In this document: positions 43,433 through 51,146 of the stretch, in pieces | How the letters are laid out: the number at the start of each line of letters is the position of its first letter | Numbering within the stretch: position 1 is the stretch's first letter | NCBI RefSeq assembly: GCF_011045165.1 | Contig: NZ_JAAKZI010000005.1 | Coordinates: 62,001-126,000, forward strand | Length of the DNA: 64,000 nt | Direction of reading: 5' to 3' | Origin: Arthrobacter silviterrae | GTDB lineage: Bacteria > Actinomycetota > Actinomycetes > Actinomycetales > Micrococcaceae | The notes under the pieces: generated by a model | What the model was told of the DNA's origin: nothing | The model's database searches: none | Seen by the model: the letters and a program-made list of their open reading frames with translations, nothing else | Program-made: the position numbers and the translations under genes

Positions 43433-44491
43433 TCAAGCCTTTTTGCGTTCGTGGATCTGCGTCTGGGTTGCGTCGCGGATTTCGCCCACCAGCTGCTCAA
43501 TCACATCCTCCAGGAACAGCACGCCCACGGTTTGGCCGTCGGCGGAAATCACGCGGGCCACGTGCGATCCGGTGCGCTGCATGATGGCCAGCGCATCCTC
43601 AATTTCCTCATCCACGGACAGGTTCACCATGGAGCGCACGCGGGCCTCCCCGATGGGCAGCTCATAGCGCTCCGCCGGGATGGGCAACACGTCCTTCAGG
43701 TGAAGGTAGCCCAACAGCGTGCCGCCGTCGTCGGTCAGGACAAACCGGGAGAACCCCGTCTTGCCGACCTTGTGCTCAAACTGCACCGGCGTGGCCGACG
43801 CCGGCAGCGTCACCACCTGCTCCAGCGGCACCATGATGCCGCCGGCACGCTGGGTGGAAAACTCCAGCGCCCCGTTGATGAGCCCGGTCAGGTCATCCAC
43901 CAGCCCGCTGCGCGTGGATTCGGCCACGATGGACTGCACTTCCTCCAGGGTGAAGGAAGACGACACCTCATCCTGCGGCACGATCCGGAACAGCCGGACA
44001 ATGTGGTTGGCGCTCCAGTTCAGTGCCACGATCACGGGCCTCACCAGCTTGCCGATGAAGACGAGCGGCGGGGCCAGCAGCAGGGCCGCCTTGTCGGCGG
44101 CGGAGACGCTCATGTTCTTGGGCACCATCTCCCCAAACGTCACGTGCAGGAACGTCACCAGCAGCAGCGCCACCACAAACGCCGCGGGCGCGGCAATGCT
44201 CTCTGCAACGCCCAGGGCGTGCAGCGGCGTGGACAGCAGGTGGTGGATGGAAGGTTCGGCAACGTTGAGGATCAACAGCGAGCACACTGTGATGCCCAGC
44301 TGCGAACAAGCCAGCATGAGGGAGACGTTTTCCATCGCCCCCAAGGTGACTTTGGCGCGCTTGGAACCCGCGTCCGCCAGCGGTTCGATCTGGCTGCGCC
44401 GGGCGGACATGATGGCGAACTCGGCGGCCACAAAGAACGCATTGCCGAGCAACAGCACCACCAGCCAGGCAATTCCTGCCCACGGGTTCAT
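43433..44491 (-). CDS. Hemolysin-like CNNM/CBS membrane protein
   Basis: A 352-residue protein: an N-terminal CNNM (DUF21) transmembrane domain (about 1-180, with SQLGITVCSLLI and TFGEMVPKNMSVS) and a CBS pair (about 205-335). There is no C-terminal CorC/HlyC domain, unlike its upstream neighbour. The family is linked to magnesium or cobalt efflux. It overlaps the larger paralog by four bases (ATGA), and the pair may form a hetero-oligomer. Confidence 0.92.
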   Translation of the reverse strand: MNPWAGIAWLVVLLLGNAFFVAAEFAIMSARRSQIEPLADAGSKRAKVTLGAMENVSLMLACSQLGITVCSLLILNVAEPSIHHLLSTPLHALGVAESIAAPAAFVVALLLVTFLHVTFGEMVPKNMSVSAADKAALLLAPPLVFIGKLVRPVIVALNWSANHIVRLFRIVPQDEVSSSFTLEEVQSIVAESTRSGLVDDLTGLINGALEFSTQRAGGIMVPLEQVVTLPASATPVQFEHKVGKTGFSRFVLTDDGGTLLGYLHLKDVLPIPAERYELPIGEARVRSMVNLSVDEEIEDALAIMQRTGSHVARVISADGQTVGVLFLEDVIEQLVGEIRDATQTQIHERKKA

Positions 44492-45891
44492 TTCCGGCCT
44501 CCGCCGTCGAGCTTGCCGCCGTCTTGCTTGCCGCCGTCGTGCTTGCCGCCGTCGTGCCCGGAACGTCCGGGGCTGCCGGGTTCCCCGGTTGCGGGGTCCG
44601 GTGCCGGGACAAAGCGGATGCGGTCTATGCGGCGCCGCTCCAGCCGGTCAACCACCAGGGTGCCGCCTTCCACCGGGACCGTGTCGCCGAGGCGGGCGAT
44701 CCGGCCCAGCTCGGCCATCATGAACCCACCCACGGTTTCGTAGGCGGCCTCGTCGGGGACGTTGAGCGGGCCGATGCGTTCGGTGACCTCGTCGGGGCGC
44801 ATGAGGCCCGGGAAATACCAGTCGCCGCTGGCGGCCTGCAGGATGCCGGGCTTGGTGCGGTCGTGCTCGTCGGAAACCTCACCCACAATTTCCTCCACGA
44901 GGTCTTCCAGCGTGGCCACACCTGCCGTACCGCCGTATTCGTCCTGGACCACGGCCATCTGCAGGTTCCCCTCGCGGAGTTCGAGGATCAGAGCGTCCAG
45001 GTGCACTGTTTCGGGGACGCGCAGCACGTCAGTCATGATGGCGCCGGCCTCAATGGCGGCGCGCTTCCGAAAGGGAATGGAGACGGCCTTTTTCAGGTGG
45101 ACCACGCCCAGGATGTTGTCAGGCGAATCGCCGATCACGGGAAAGCGCGAGTACCCGGTGCGCCGGGCGGCGTCGATGATGTCCGCCACGGATTGTTCGG
45201 ACTCGATGGTTTCCACGCGCATGCGCGGCGTCATGACGTCGGCCGCGGTGCGTTCGCCGAAGCTCAGCGTGCGCGCCACAAACCGCGCCGTGCCCTCATC
45301 AAGGGTGCCCATGGCGGCGGAACGGCGCACCAGGGATGCGAGTTCGGCGGGCGAGCGCGCCCCGGAGATTTCTTCCTTCGCTTCCATGCCGAACAGGTTC
45401 AGGACCTTGTTCGCAACGCCGTTGAGGACCAGGATGGCAGGCTTGAAGATGGCGGTGAAGACAAGCTGCGGGCGGGCCACGGCCTTGCCAACCTCGAACG
45501 CCTTGGCGATGGCCATGTTCTTGGGCACCAGTTCCCCAATGAGCATGGAGAGCAGGGTGGCCACCGCCATGGCGGTGATGAGGGCCGCCGTGGCAGCCGC
45601 AGCGGGGGGCACGCCCAGGGCGTCCAAAGGACCGGCGAGCAGTGCACCCAGGGACGGTTCCATCAGGAAGCCGGTCAGGAGGGTGGTCAGCGTAATGCCC
45701 AGCTGGCAACTGGACAGCTGCGTGGACAGGGACTTGAGGCAGTGCAACAGCGGTTCAGCAGCTTTGTCGCCGTCGTCCACGGCGCGTTGCACCGACGCCT
45801 GATCCAGGGCCACGAGGGAAAATTCCACGGCCACAAAGAACCCGGTCCCCAGGATGAGGAGCAGGCCTGCTGCGAGGAGGAGCCATTCCAT
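44488..45891 (-). CDS. Hemolysin-like CNNM/CBS/CorC-HlyC membrane protein with DGGK-repeat tail
   Basis: A 467-residue member of the same family: CNNM domain (SQLGITLTTLLTGFL, IGELVPKNMAIAKA), CBS pair (MTPRMRVETIES to about 330), and the CorC/HlyC domain (VQDEYGGTAGVATLEDLVEEIVGE onward). The last 25 residues are a run of HDGGK/QDGGK/LDGGG repeats. GGGGGA precedes the ATG, which overlaps the TAA of a possible small upstream reading frame. The likely role is divalent cation export. Confidence 0.92.
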   Translation of the reverse strand: MEWLLLAAGLLLILGTGFFVAVEFSLVALDQASVQRAVDDGDKAAEPLLHCLKSLSTQLSSCQLGITLTTLLTGFLMEPSLGALLAGPLDALGVPPAAAATAALITAMAVATLLSMLIGELVPKNMAIAKAFEVGKAVARPQLVFTAIFKPAILVLNGVANKVLNLFGMEAKEEISGARSPAELASLVRRSAAMGTLDEGTARFVARTLSFGERTAADVMTPRMRVETIESEQSVADIIDAARRTGYSRFPVIGDSPDNILGVVHLKKAVSIPFRKRAAIEAGAIMTDVLRVPETVHLDALILELREGNLQMAVVQDEYGGTAGVATLEDLVEEIVGEVSDEHDRTKPGILQAASGDWYFPGLMRPDEVTERIGPLNVPDEAAYETVGGFMMAELGRIARLGDTVPVEGGTLVVDRLERRRIDRIRFVPAPDPATGEPGSPGRSGHDGGKHDGGKQDGGKLDGGGRK

Positions 45892-46088
45892 TACAGGTCC
45901 CCCGTTTCAGCTGTTCGGCTGCGGGGGCCGGGCGCCGGCGGGGGGTGGTCGGCGCTGGGGCCGGCCGGTGCGTTGGCGGTGGTGTGGTGGGCTCGCGTGC
46001 GGGGTTTGCCGGCTTGTACAACGTTTGCACCGGAGCGTGATCCCACGCTGGGCGAACCGTTGTGCCGGCCCCTAGATTTACTTTCCAT
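45891..46088 (-). CDS. Possible small basic protein, doubtful
   Basis: A 65-codon reading frame (MESKSRGRHNGSPSVGSRSG...) ending in a TAATG overlap with the CNNM gene start. It is rich in Arg, Ser, Pro and His, has no recognisable domain and no clear ribosome binding site. It could be a coupled leader peptide or a chance frame in GC-rich DNA. The rest of this 253-bp gap (46089-46144) shows nothing clear. Confidence 0.25.
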   Translation of the reverse strand: MESKSRGRHNGSPSVGSRSGANVVQAGKPRTRAHHTTANAPAGPSADHPPPAPGPRSRTAETGDL

Positions 46089-46144
46089 AGGTTTTTCAGT
46101 CTACATGAGCGCCTGCCCCGGCCCCCGGGGCGGCGGCGCGCCAT

Positions 46145-46687
46145 TCAACTTTCCGTCGGGAGCCCCTGCCCGCCCAGGCCGTGGTAGCCGCGCTGGTGAT
46201 ATACCAGCGGCTCGCCCGGGGATTCCGGGGCAATGACCTCCACCACGGCGGCCGCCACCAGCAGTGAGGAACCCGCCGCGGTCCGGCTCAGGACCTTGCA
46301 CCGCAGGGCGAAGCCGGCATGCATGAGCAAGGGCTCTCCCGTGTCCAGCCGTGTCCACACCATGGCGCCGGTGAAGCGTTCGGTGGTGGGGCTGGCAAAG
46401 GCTCGGGCCAGCCCGACGTCGGACGCCGTGAGCAGGTGGACCACCAGGGAATCCGCCACGGCGATGGCGGCGGCGGAGCCCTTCTGGGATGCCAGGGAAA
46501 AGGCCAGGATGGGCGGCTCCGCGGAAACGGAGGCCACCGAGGAGGCCGTGATGCCGACGGGCCCCGTGCCAATGTCGGCCGTAATGATGGACACCCCGGC
46601 CGGGTGCCCGCCGAAGGCTGCCTTGAAATTGGCGGCTGCCTGGCCGGAATCGGGGCAGGCTGCGGGCATTTCGGCTTGCGTGCTCAT
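46145..46687 (-). CDS. Flavin reductase family protein
   Basis: A 180-residue FMN-binding split-barrel protein. FKAAFGGHPAGVSIITADIGTGPVGITASSVASVSAEPPILAFSLASQKGSAA is the flavin-binding core, typical of HpaC/RutF-like reductases that supply reduced flavin to monooxygenases. The ATG at 46687 is chosen because a SoxR-type promoter with its start near 46734 lies upstream, which excludes the longer frame from 46771. AGAGGAA is the ribosome binding site. No partner monooxygenase is present in the window. Confidence 0.9.
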   Translation of the reverse strand: MSTQAEMPAACPDSGQAAANFKAAFGGHPAGVSIITADIGTGPVGITASSVASVSAEPPILAFSLASQKGSAAAIAVADSLVVHLLTASDVGLARAFASPTTERFTGAMVWTRLDTGEPLLMHAGFALRCKVLSRTAAGSSLLVAAAVVEVIAPESPGEPLVYHQRGYHGLGGQGLPTES

Positions 46688-46740
46688 GGGGGCATGGTTC
46701 CTCTCGCGGCGGCCCGCCACGAAAAGGAGGGCCACAAGCA

Positions 46741-46771
46741 ACACTAAAACCTCAACCATGGTAGAGGTCAA
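46741..46771 (-). promoter_or_regulatory. SoxR-type promoter of the flavin reductase gene
   Basis: Read on the minus strand: -35 TTGACC (46771-46766), a 19-bp spacer and a -10-like TAGTGT (46746-46741). The spacer carries the 18-bp near-palindrome CCTCTACCATGGTTGAGG (46767-46750), symmetric except one pair. It matches the SoxR box form CCTCAA-n6-TTGAGG. A stretched 19-bp spacer is the hallmark of MerR/SoxR-activated promoters. Confidence 0.8.
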
Positions 46772-46792
46772 ATCGCGTACGGGTGCCAGTGC

Positions 46793-47284
46793 CTAGTTTC
46801 GGCGGGAGAAATCGAAGGCCCGGGCGCCGGGCCCCTGCCCGGCCACCTTGTCATCCGGGTTCACAAAGCCGCATTCGGCCAGGGACAGGCAGCCGCAGCC
46901 AATGCAGCCGCCCAGGCTCCCGCGCAGCTTTTCAAGGGCCCTGATGCGCGCGTCCAGCTCGCCGCGCCAGTGTTCGGACAGCCGCTGCCAGTCGGCGCTG
47001 TCCGGCACGCCGTCGCTGGGCAGTTCCGCGAAGGATTCGGCCACCAGCGCCAGGGGGATGCCGGCACGCTGGGCCGCCCGGATGACGGCCACCCGCCGCA
47101 GCACCGAACGCCGGAAGCGGCGCTGGTTGCCCGCCGTGCGCGTGGAAAAGATCAGGCCCTGCCGCTCATAAAAATGCAGGGCGGACACGGTGGCGCCACT
47201 TCGTTCGGCCAGCTGTCCCACAGTCAATTGTTCCTCGGCGCTGTGCTGGGAACCGGCGCTGTGCTGCGTTCCGGCGCTGGCCAT
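46793..47284 (-). CDS. soxR: Redox-sensitive transcriptional activator SoxR
   Basis: A 163-residue MerR-family regulator. The HTH begins LTVGQLAERSGATVSALHFYERQGLI, and CIGCGCLSLAEC supplies the four cysteines of the [2Fe-2S] cluster sensed by redox-active compounds. The N-terminus has a short GTQHSAGSQHSAEEQ repeat not found in usual SoxR. It starts 2 bp after a gluconokinase gene. Its likely target, the flavin reductase, is the next gene downstream behind a SoxR box. Confidence 0.95.
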   Translation of the reverse strand: MASAGTQHSAGSQHSAEEQLTVGQLAERSGATVSALHFYERQGLIFSTRTAGNQRRFRRSVLRRVAVIRAAQRAGIPLALVAESFAELPSDGVPDSADWQRLSEHWRGELDARIRALEKLRGSLGGCIGCGCLSLAECGFVNPDDKVAGQGPGARAFDFSRRN

Positions 47285-47286
47285 GG

Positions 47287-47826
47287 CTAGCGGGCTGCCG
47301 CCAGCTCGATGCCGGCCACGGCCTGGGCCAGCAGTTCAGTAATGCTGGCGGAAATGTCGATCACCACGGCGTTTTCATCCTTGCCCAGCGGTTCCAGGGT
47401 GGCCAGCTGGGAGGCCAGCAGGGCCGGCGGCATGAAGTGGCCGGAACGGCCCTCCAGCCGGGAGCCGAGCACTTCCAGAGAGCCGTCAAGGTGCAGGAAA
47501 ATGGTGTCGGGTGCCTTCGCCCGGATGACATCGCGGTAGCTGCGCTTCAACGCCGAGCACGCAATGACAATGCCGGCCGCTTTGGTGTTGGCCAGTTCGT
47601 CGCCCACGATTTCCAGCCACGGCCAGCGGTCCGAGTCATCGAGCGGGATTCCGGCAGCCATCTTGTGGATGTTGGCGAGCGGGTGCAGGGAGTCCCCGTC
47701 CAGGAACGGGAAGCCCATGGCGTCGGCCACGAGGGCCCCGATGGTGCTCTTGCCGGAGCCGGAGACGCCCATGACAATAACGCGGGTGGCAGGCGTTCCT
47801 GCTGTGGTGTCCACTGGTGTATCCAT
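47287..47826 (-). CDS. gntK: Gluconokinase (copy 1)
   Basis: A 179-residue P-loop kinase that phosphorylates D-gluconate to 6-phosphogluconate. [30 protein letters not shown] is the ATP and substrate signature, and [10 protein letters not shown] and [10 protein letters not shown] complete the family pattern. The ATG at 47826 fits the family N-terminus; GAGAG precedes it. It is paralogous to the gene immediately upstream, and it runs directly into soxR. Confidence 0.94.
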   Translation of the reverse strand: MDTPVDTTAGTPATRVIVMGVSGSGKSTIGALVADAMGFPFLDGDSLHPLANIHKMAAGIPLDDSDRWPWLEIVGDELANTKAAGIVIACSALKRSYRDVIRAKAPDTIFLHLDGSLEVLGSRLEGRSGHFMPPALLASQLATLEPLGKDENAVVIDISASITELLAQAVAGIELAAAR

Positions 47827-47832
47827 ACTCTC

Positions 47833-47843
47833 TTGTATACCAA
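47833..47843. promoter_or_regulatory. GntR/FadR-type operator candidate between the gluconokinase genes
   Basis: TTGTATACCAA is an 11-bp near-perfect palindrome centred on GTATAC, 7 bp before the copy-1 ATG. FadR-subfamily GntR repressors commonly use TNGTATACNA-like sites. No FadR-type regulator is encoded in the window. Confidence 0.4.
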
Positions 47844-47882
47844 AGCTTGCCCCGGGCGGCCCCATCGGCTTCGCTTCATTGC

Positions 47883-48416
47883 TTAGGCGCTTTGCCGCAG
47901 GGCGATGCCCTTCAGGCGCACGACGGCGTCGCGCACCAGGGCGTCCACGGGCGCCGATATGTCGATCACCACTGCGGGCTCGTCATCCCCCGGCGCTTCC
48001 AGGGCGGCAAGCTGCGAATCCAGCAGGGCGGCCGGCATGAAGTGGCCCGAACGCCCTTCGAGCCGGGTCTCCAAAACTTCCCGGGCGCCGTCCAGGTGCA
48101 GGAAAACAACATCTGGCGCCTCGGCAAGGATGGCTTCCCGGTAGCTGCGCTTGAGGGCAGAGCAGGCCACCACCAGGCCGTTGGCGGAGGAGGCCAGCTC
48201 CCGGCCGACGACGGCCAGCCAGGGTGCGCGGTCGGCGTCGTCCAGTGGAATGCCGGCGGCCATCTTGGCGATGTTTTCCAGCGGGTGCAGGGAATCCCCG
48301 TCCGTGAAAGGCAGGCCAAGCCCGGCCGCGACAAGGGCGCCGATGGTGCTCTTGCCGCAGCCGGACACCCCCATGACCACGATGCGGCGGGCCGGAAACG
48401 CTGCCCCGCCGTTCAC
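47883..48416 (-). CDS. gntK: Gluconokinase (copy 2)
   Basis: A 177-residue paralog of copy 1 with [42 protein letters not shown] and [14 protein letters not shown]. The two proteins agree over most of their length with an estimated identity above half. The GTG at 48416 overlaps the stop of the mannonate dehydratase gene, so this copy is tied to the hexuronate operon. Whether both act on gluconate is unknown. Confidence 0.93.
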   Translation of the reverse strand: MNGGAAFPARRIVVMGVSGCGKSTIGALVAAGLGLPFTDGDSLHPLENIAKMAAGIPLDDADRAPWLAVVGRELASSANGLVVACSALKRSYREAILAEAPDVVFLHLDGAREVLETRLEGRSGHFMPAALLDSQLAALEAPGDDEPAVVIDISAPVDALVRDAVVRLKGIALRQSA

Positions 48417-49642
48417 CAGTCGTGGACCGTTCCGTCAATGAGCCGGTTGTAGGGCAGGTAGGCCTGCTGGTACGGGAATGCCGCTGCGGCTTCCTCGTTG
48501 AACTCGACGCCGATGCCGGGCTTCTCTCCCGGGTGCAGGTAGCCGTCCTTGAACGTCATCGACTGCTGGAACACTTCGTTCGTGGCGTCGGAGTGCTGCA
48601 TGTACTCCTGGATGCCGTAGTTGTGGATGGCCAGGCCCACATGGAGCTGGGCGGCGAATCCGATGGGGGAAATGTCCGTGGGGCCGTGGAAGCCGGACTT
48701 GATCTGGTACTGCGCAGCGAAGTCCATGACCTTCTTCAGCGGCGAAATCCCGCCAAAGTGCGTCGAGGCGGCCCGCACGTAGTCGATCAGCTGTTCCTTG
48801 ATGATGGTCTGGAAGTCGAACACCGTGTTGAACACCTCGCCGATGGCCAGAGGGGTGGTGGTGTGGGAACGGACCAGGCGCAGGGCCTCCTGGTTCTCGG
48901 CCGGGGTGCAGTCCTCCAGCCAGAACAGGTCGTACGGCTCCAGCGCCTTGCCCAGCTTCGCCGCCTGGATGGGGGTCATGCGGTGGTGGCCGTCGTGGAG
49001 CAGGGGCAGTTCGGGGCCGAATTCGTTGCGGACGGCCTCAAACACGGTGGGCAGGTGGCGCAGGTAGGCGCGGGTGTCCCAGTCCTCCTCCTGCGGGTAC
49101 GTGCCCCGGCCAGCCGGCTCGTAGTCGTAGCGCTCCCCTGAGGCCTGCGCCTGGGCCGCCACCCCGTAAACGGCATTGATGCCAGGAATGGCGGTCTGGA
49201 CCCGCACCGACTTGTAGCCCAGTTCCAGGTGTTCGCGGATGGAGTCAAACAGCTGCGGGATGTCGGTGCCGGAGGCGTGCCCGTAGGCGCGCAGGCCGTT
49301 GCGGGAGGCCCCGCCCAGCAGCTGGTACACCGGCAGCCCGGCAATCTTCCCCTTGATGTCCCACAACGCCATGTCGACGGCGGCGATGGCGGCCATGGTG
49401 ACCGGGCCGCGGCGCCAGTAGGAACTGCGGTAGATGAACTGCCAGGTGTCCTCGATGCGGTGCGGGTCCCGGCCGATGAGCAGCTGCGCCACATGCTCCT
49501 TCAAATACGCGGCCACGGCCAGTTCGCGCCCGTTCAGCGTGGCGTCGCCAATGCCCGTCACCCCCTCATCCGTGGTGATTTTCAGGGTCACAAAATTGCG
49601 GCTGGGGCTGGTGACAAAAACTTCTGCGGAAACAATTTTCAC
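48413..49642 (-). CDS. Mannonate dehydratase, enolase superfamily (ManD)
   Basis: A 409-residue member of the mandelate racemase/enolase superfamily. The N-terminal capping domain ([22 protein letters not shown]) leads to [39 protein letters not shown] and [14 protein letters not shown], which match D-mannonate dehydratases of the ManD type. It removes water from D-mannonate to give 2-keto-3-deoxygluconate and replaces the unrelated UxuA. GTG start with GGAAGGA upstream. Some ManD homologs also use D-gluconate. Confidence 0.92.
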   Translation of the reverse strand: MKIVSAEVFVTSPSRNFVTLKITTDEGVTGIGDATLNGRELAVAAYLKEHVAQLLIGRDPHRIEDTWQFIYRSSYWRRGPVTMAAIAAVDMALWDIKGKIAGLPVYQLLGGASRNGLRAYGHASGTDIPQLFDSIREHLELGYKSVRVQTAIPGINAVYGVAAQAQASGERYDYEPAGRGTYPQEEDWDTRAYLRHLPTVFEAVRNEFGPELPLLHDGHHRMTPIQAAKLGKALEPYDLFWLEDCTPAENQEALRLVRSHTTTPLAIGEVFNTVFDFQTIIKEQLIDYVRAASTHFGGISPLKKVMDFAAQYQIKSGFHGPTDISPIGFAAQLHVGLAIHNYGIQEYMQHSDATNEVFQQSMTFKDGYLHPGEKPGIGVEFNEEAAAAFPYQQAYLPYNRLIDGTVHDW

Positions 49643-49709
49643 GGCGGGGTTCCTTCCGGGAGGCGGTCAGGGGATGAAAAGACAAGGTACTTGGGCCTGT
49701 GCGGCCAGT

Positions 49710-51146
49710 TTAGGCCGGTCGCTGCACGGCCAATCCGTCTAATGCGGCAGCGACGGCGGCAGCGGCCGGGGCGTCCCCCGGCAGCCGGGCATCCAGGATG
49801 CCCAGGAGGGCGGGCAGGTCTTCCCCCGCCGGCAGGGACAGGGCTGCGCCAAGTTCGACGGCGGCCGAGTCGGCCAGGGTGCTGCCCGAGGCACGGGCCA
49901 CGCGCAGGAATGCCACCCAGGCGGCGATCATGCGGGCCGCACCGGTGCCGGGCCGGCCGGCCGCGAGCTCTGCCTTCAGGACGGGCACTGCACGCATGCG
50001 CAGCTTGCTGGAGCCGTCCATGGCGATCTGGGCCAGGTGGTGGGCAATGCGGGCATTGCTGAAACGCTCCAGCAGCGCGGCCCGGTAGGCGGGGATGCCC
50101 AGGCCCTCGGCAGGCAGGTTGCGTTCGGCCTCGTCCCAAAACTCGGTGATCCAGCCGGCGCAGGCAGGATCGACCAGGGCCTGTGCCACCGTGGCGTGGC
50201 CGCGCAACTGGCCGGCGTACGCCATGAGCGAGTGGGCGCCGTTGAGCAGCCACAGCTTCCGGTTTTCAAAGTCCTCGATGGTGTCAACAAACACGGCGCC
50301 GGCGCTTGCCCAGTCCGGGCGCCCGGCGGGAAAGGCTCCGCAGAGCACCCAGTCGCTGAACGGCTCCGTCACCACGGGCGACGAGTCCACGTAGCCGCAC
50401 TCAGCCTCCACCAGCGCCACGTCCGCCTCTGTGGTGCGCGGGGTGATCCGGTCCACCGAGGTGCCGACAAAGCTGACGTTCTCCGCGACCCAGGCTCCCA
50501 GCCCGGGATCGACGACGTCGGCCAGGCCAGCAATGGCGGCACGGGCGGCGGCAGCGTTGTTGGCCAGGTTGTCACAGGGGACGACGGCGATGGGCCCGGC
50601 ACCGGTGCTGCGGCGGGCCGCGAGTGCCTGGACCAGGCGGCCGGCCGGCGTGGCAGCGGCGGGCGGGCGGTCGCCGTCGTCGTTGGCAGTTCCGGCGGCA
50701 CCCGGGGCGGTGGCCTGTCGGAGCAGGTCAATGTCAGCCTGGACCGCAGGGCTGGCGAAGTCCAGGGTGCCGTCGGCCCCCAGGTGGTATGCGGCCTCGG
50801 TGATGGTCAGCGTCACAATGGCCGTGGCCGGCGCGGCAACGAGCCGGGCCAGCGCGGCAACGTCGGCGCCGTCGTGCGCTTCCACGATGGCGGACATCAG
50901 CTCAAACCGGTCCCCGCCCTCGCCGCGCTCGATAAGCGTGTACAGGCCGTCCTGGCCGGCCAGTGCAGTGGCGGCATCGGGACGCCGGCCTGTGAAGGCG
51001 GCGATCCCCCATTCCGCGCCGTCGCTGGCGTGCTGGGTGTACCAGGCCTGGTGGGCCCGGTGGAAGGCGCCCAAGCCCAGGTGGACAATGCGCACGGGGG
51101 CCGCGGGGGCAGCTTGTGCGGTGCTTCGATTCAACGGTTCGATCAC
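49710..51146 (-). CDS. Mannitol dehydrogenase family protein, probably fructuronate reductase
   Basis: A 478-residue polyol-type long-chain dehydrogenase. HLGLGAFHRAHQAWYTQH is the NAD-binding start, VPCDNLANN and ENVSFVGTSVDRITP follow, and KLWLLNGAHSLMAYAGQL carries the catalytic Lys-Asn-His set. Between glucuronate isomerase and mannonate dehydratase, D-mannonate:NAD oxidoreductase (UxuB-type) is the natural role, although mannitol dehydrogenase is possible. GTG overlaps the uxaC stop. Confidence 0.9.
   Translation of the reverse strand: MIEPLNRSTAQAAPAAPVRIVHLGLGAFHRAHQAWYTQHASDGAEWGIAAFTGRRPDAATALAGQDGLYTLIERGEGGDRFELMSAIVEAHDGADVAALARLVAAPATAIVTLTITEAAYHLGADGTLDFASPAVQADIDLLRQATAPGAAGTANDDGDRPPAAATPAGRLVQALAARRSTGAGPIAVVPCDNLANNAAAARAAIAGLADVVDPGLGAWVAENVSFVGTSVDRITPRTTEADVALVEAECGYVDSSPVVTEPFSDWVLCGAFPAGRPDWASAGAVFVDTIEDFENRKLWLLNGAHSLMAYAGQLRGHATVAQALVDPACAGWITEFWDEAERNLPAEGLGIPAYRAALLERFSNARIAHHLAQIAMDGSSKLRMRAVPVLKAELAAGRPGTGAARMIAAWVAFLRVARASGSTLADSAAVELGAALSLPAGEDLPALLGILDARLPGDAPAAAAVAAALDGLAVQRPA

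Noticed and set aside
46688-46771. Longer flavin reductase start at 46771 with a hydrophobic leader.
   Set aside because: The segment overlaps the SoxR-type promoter and would not be transcribed in full; the reductase fold starts after the ATG at 46687.
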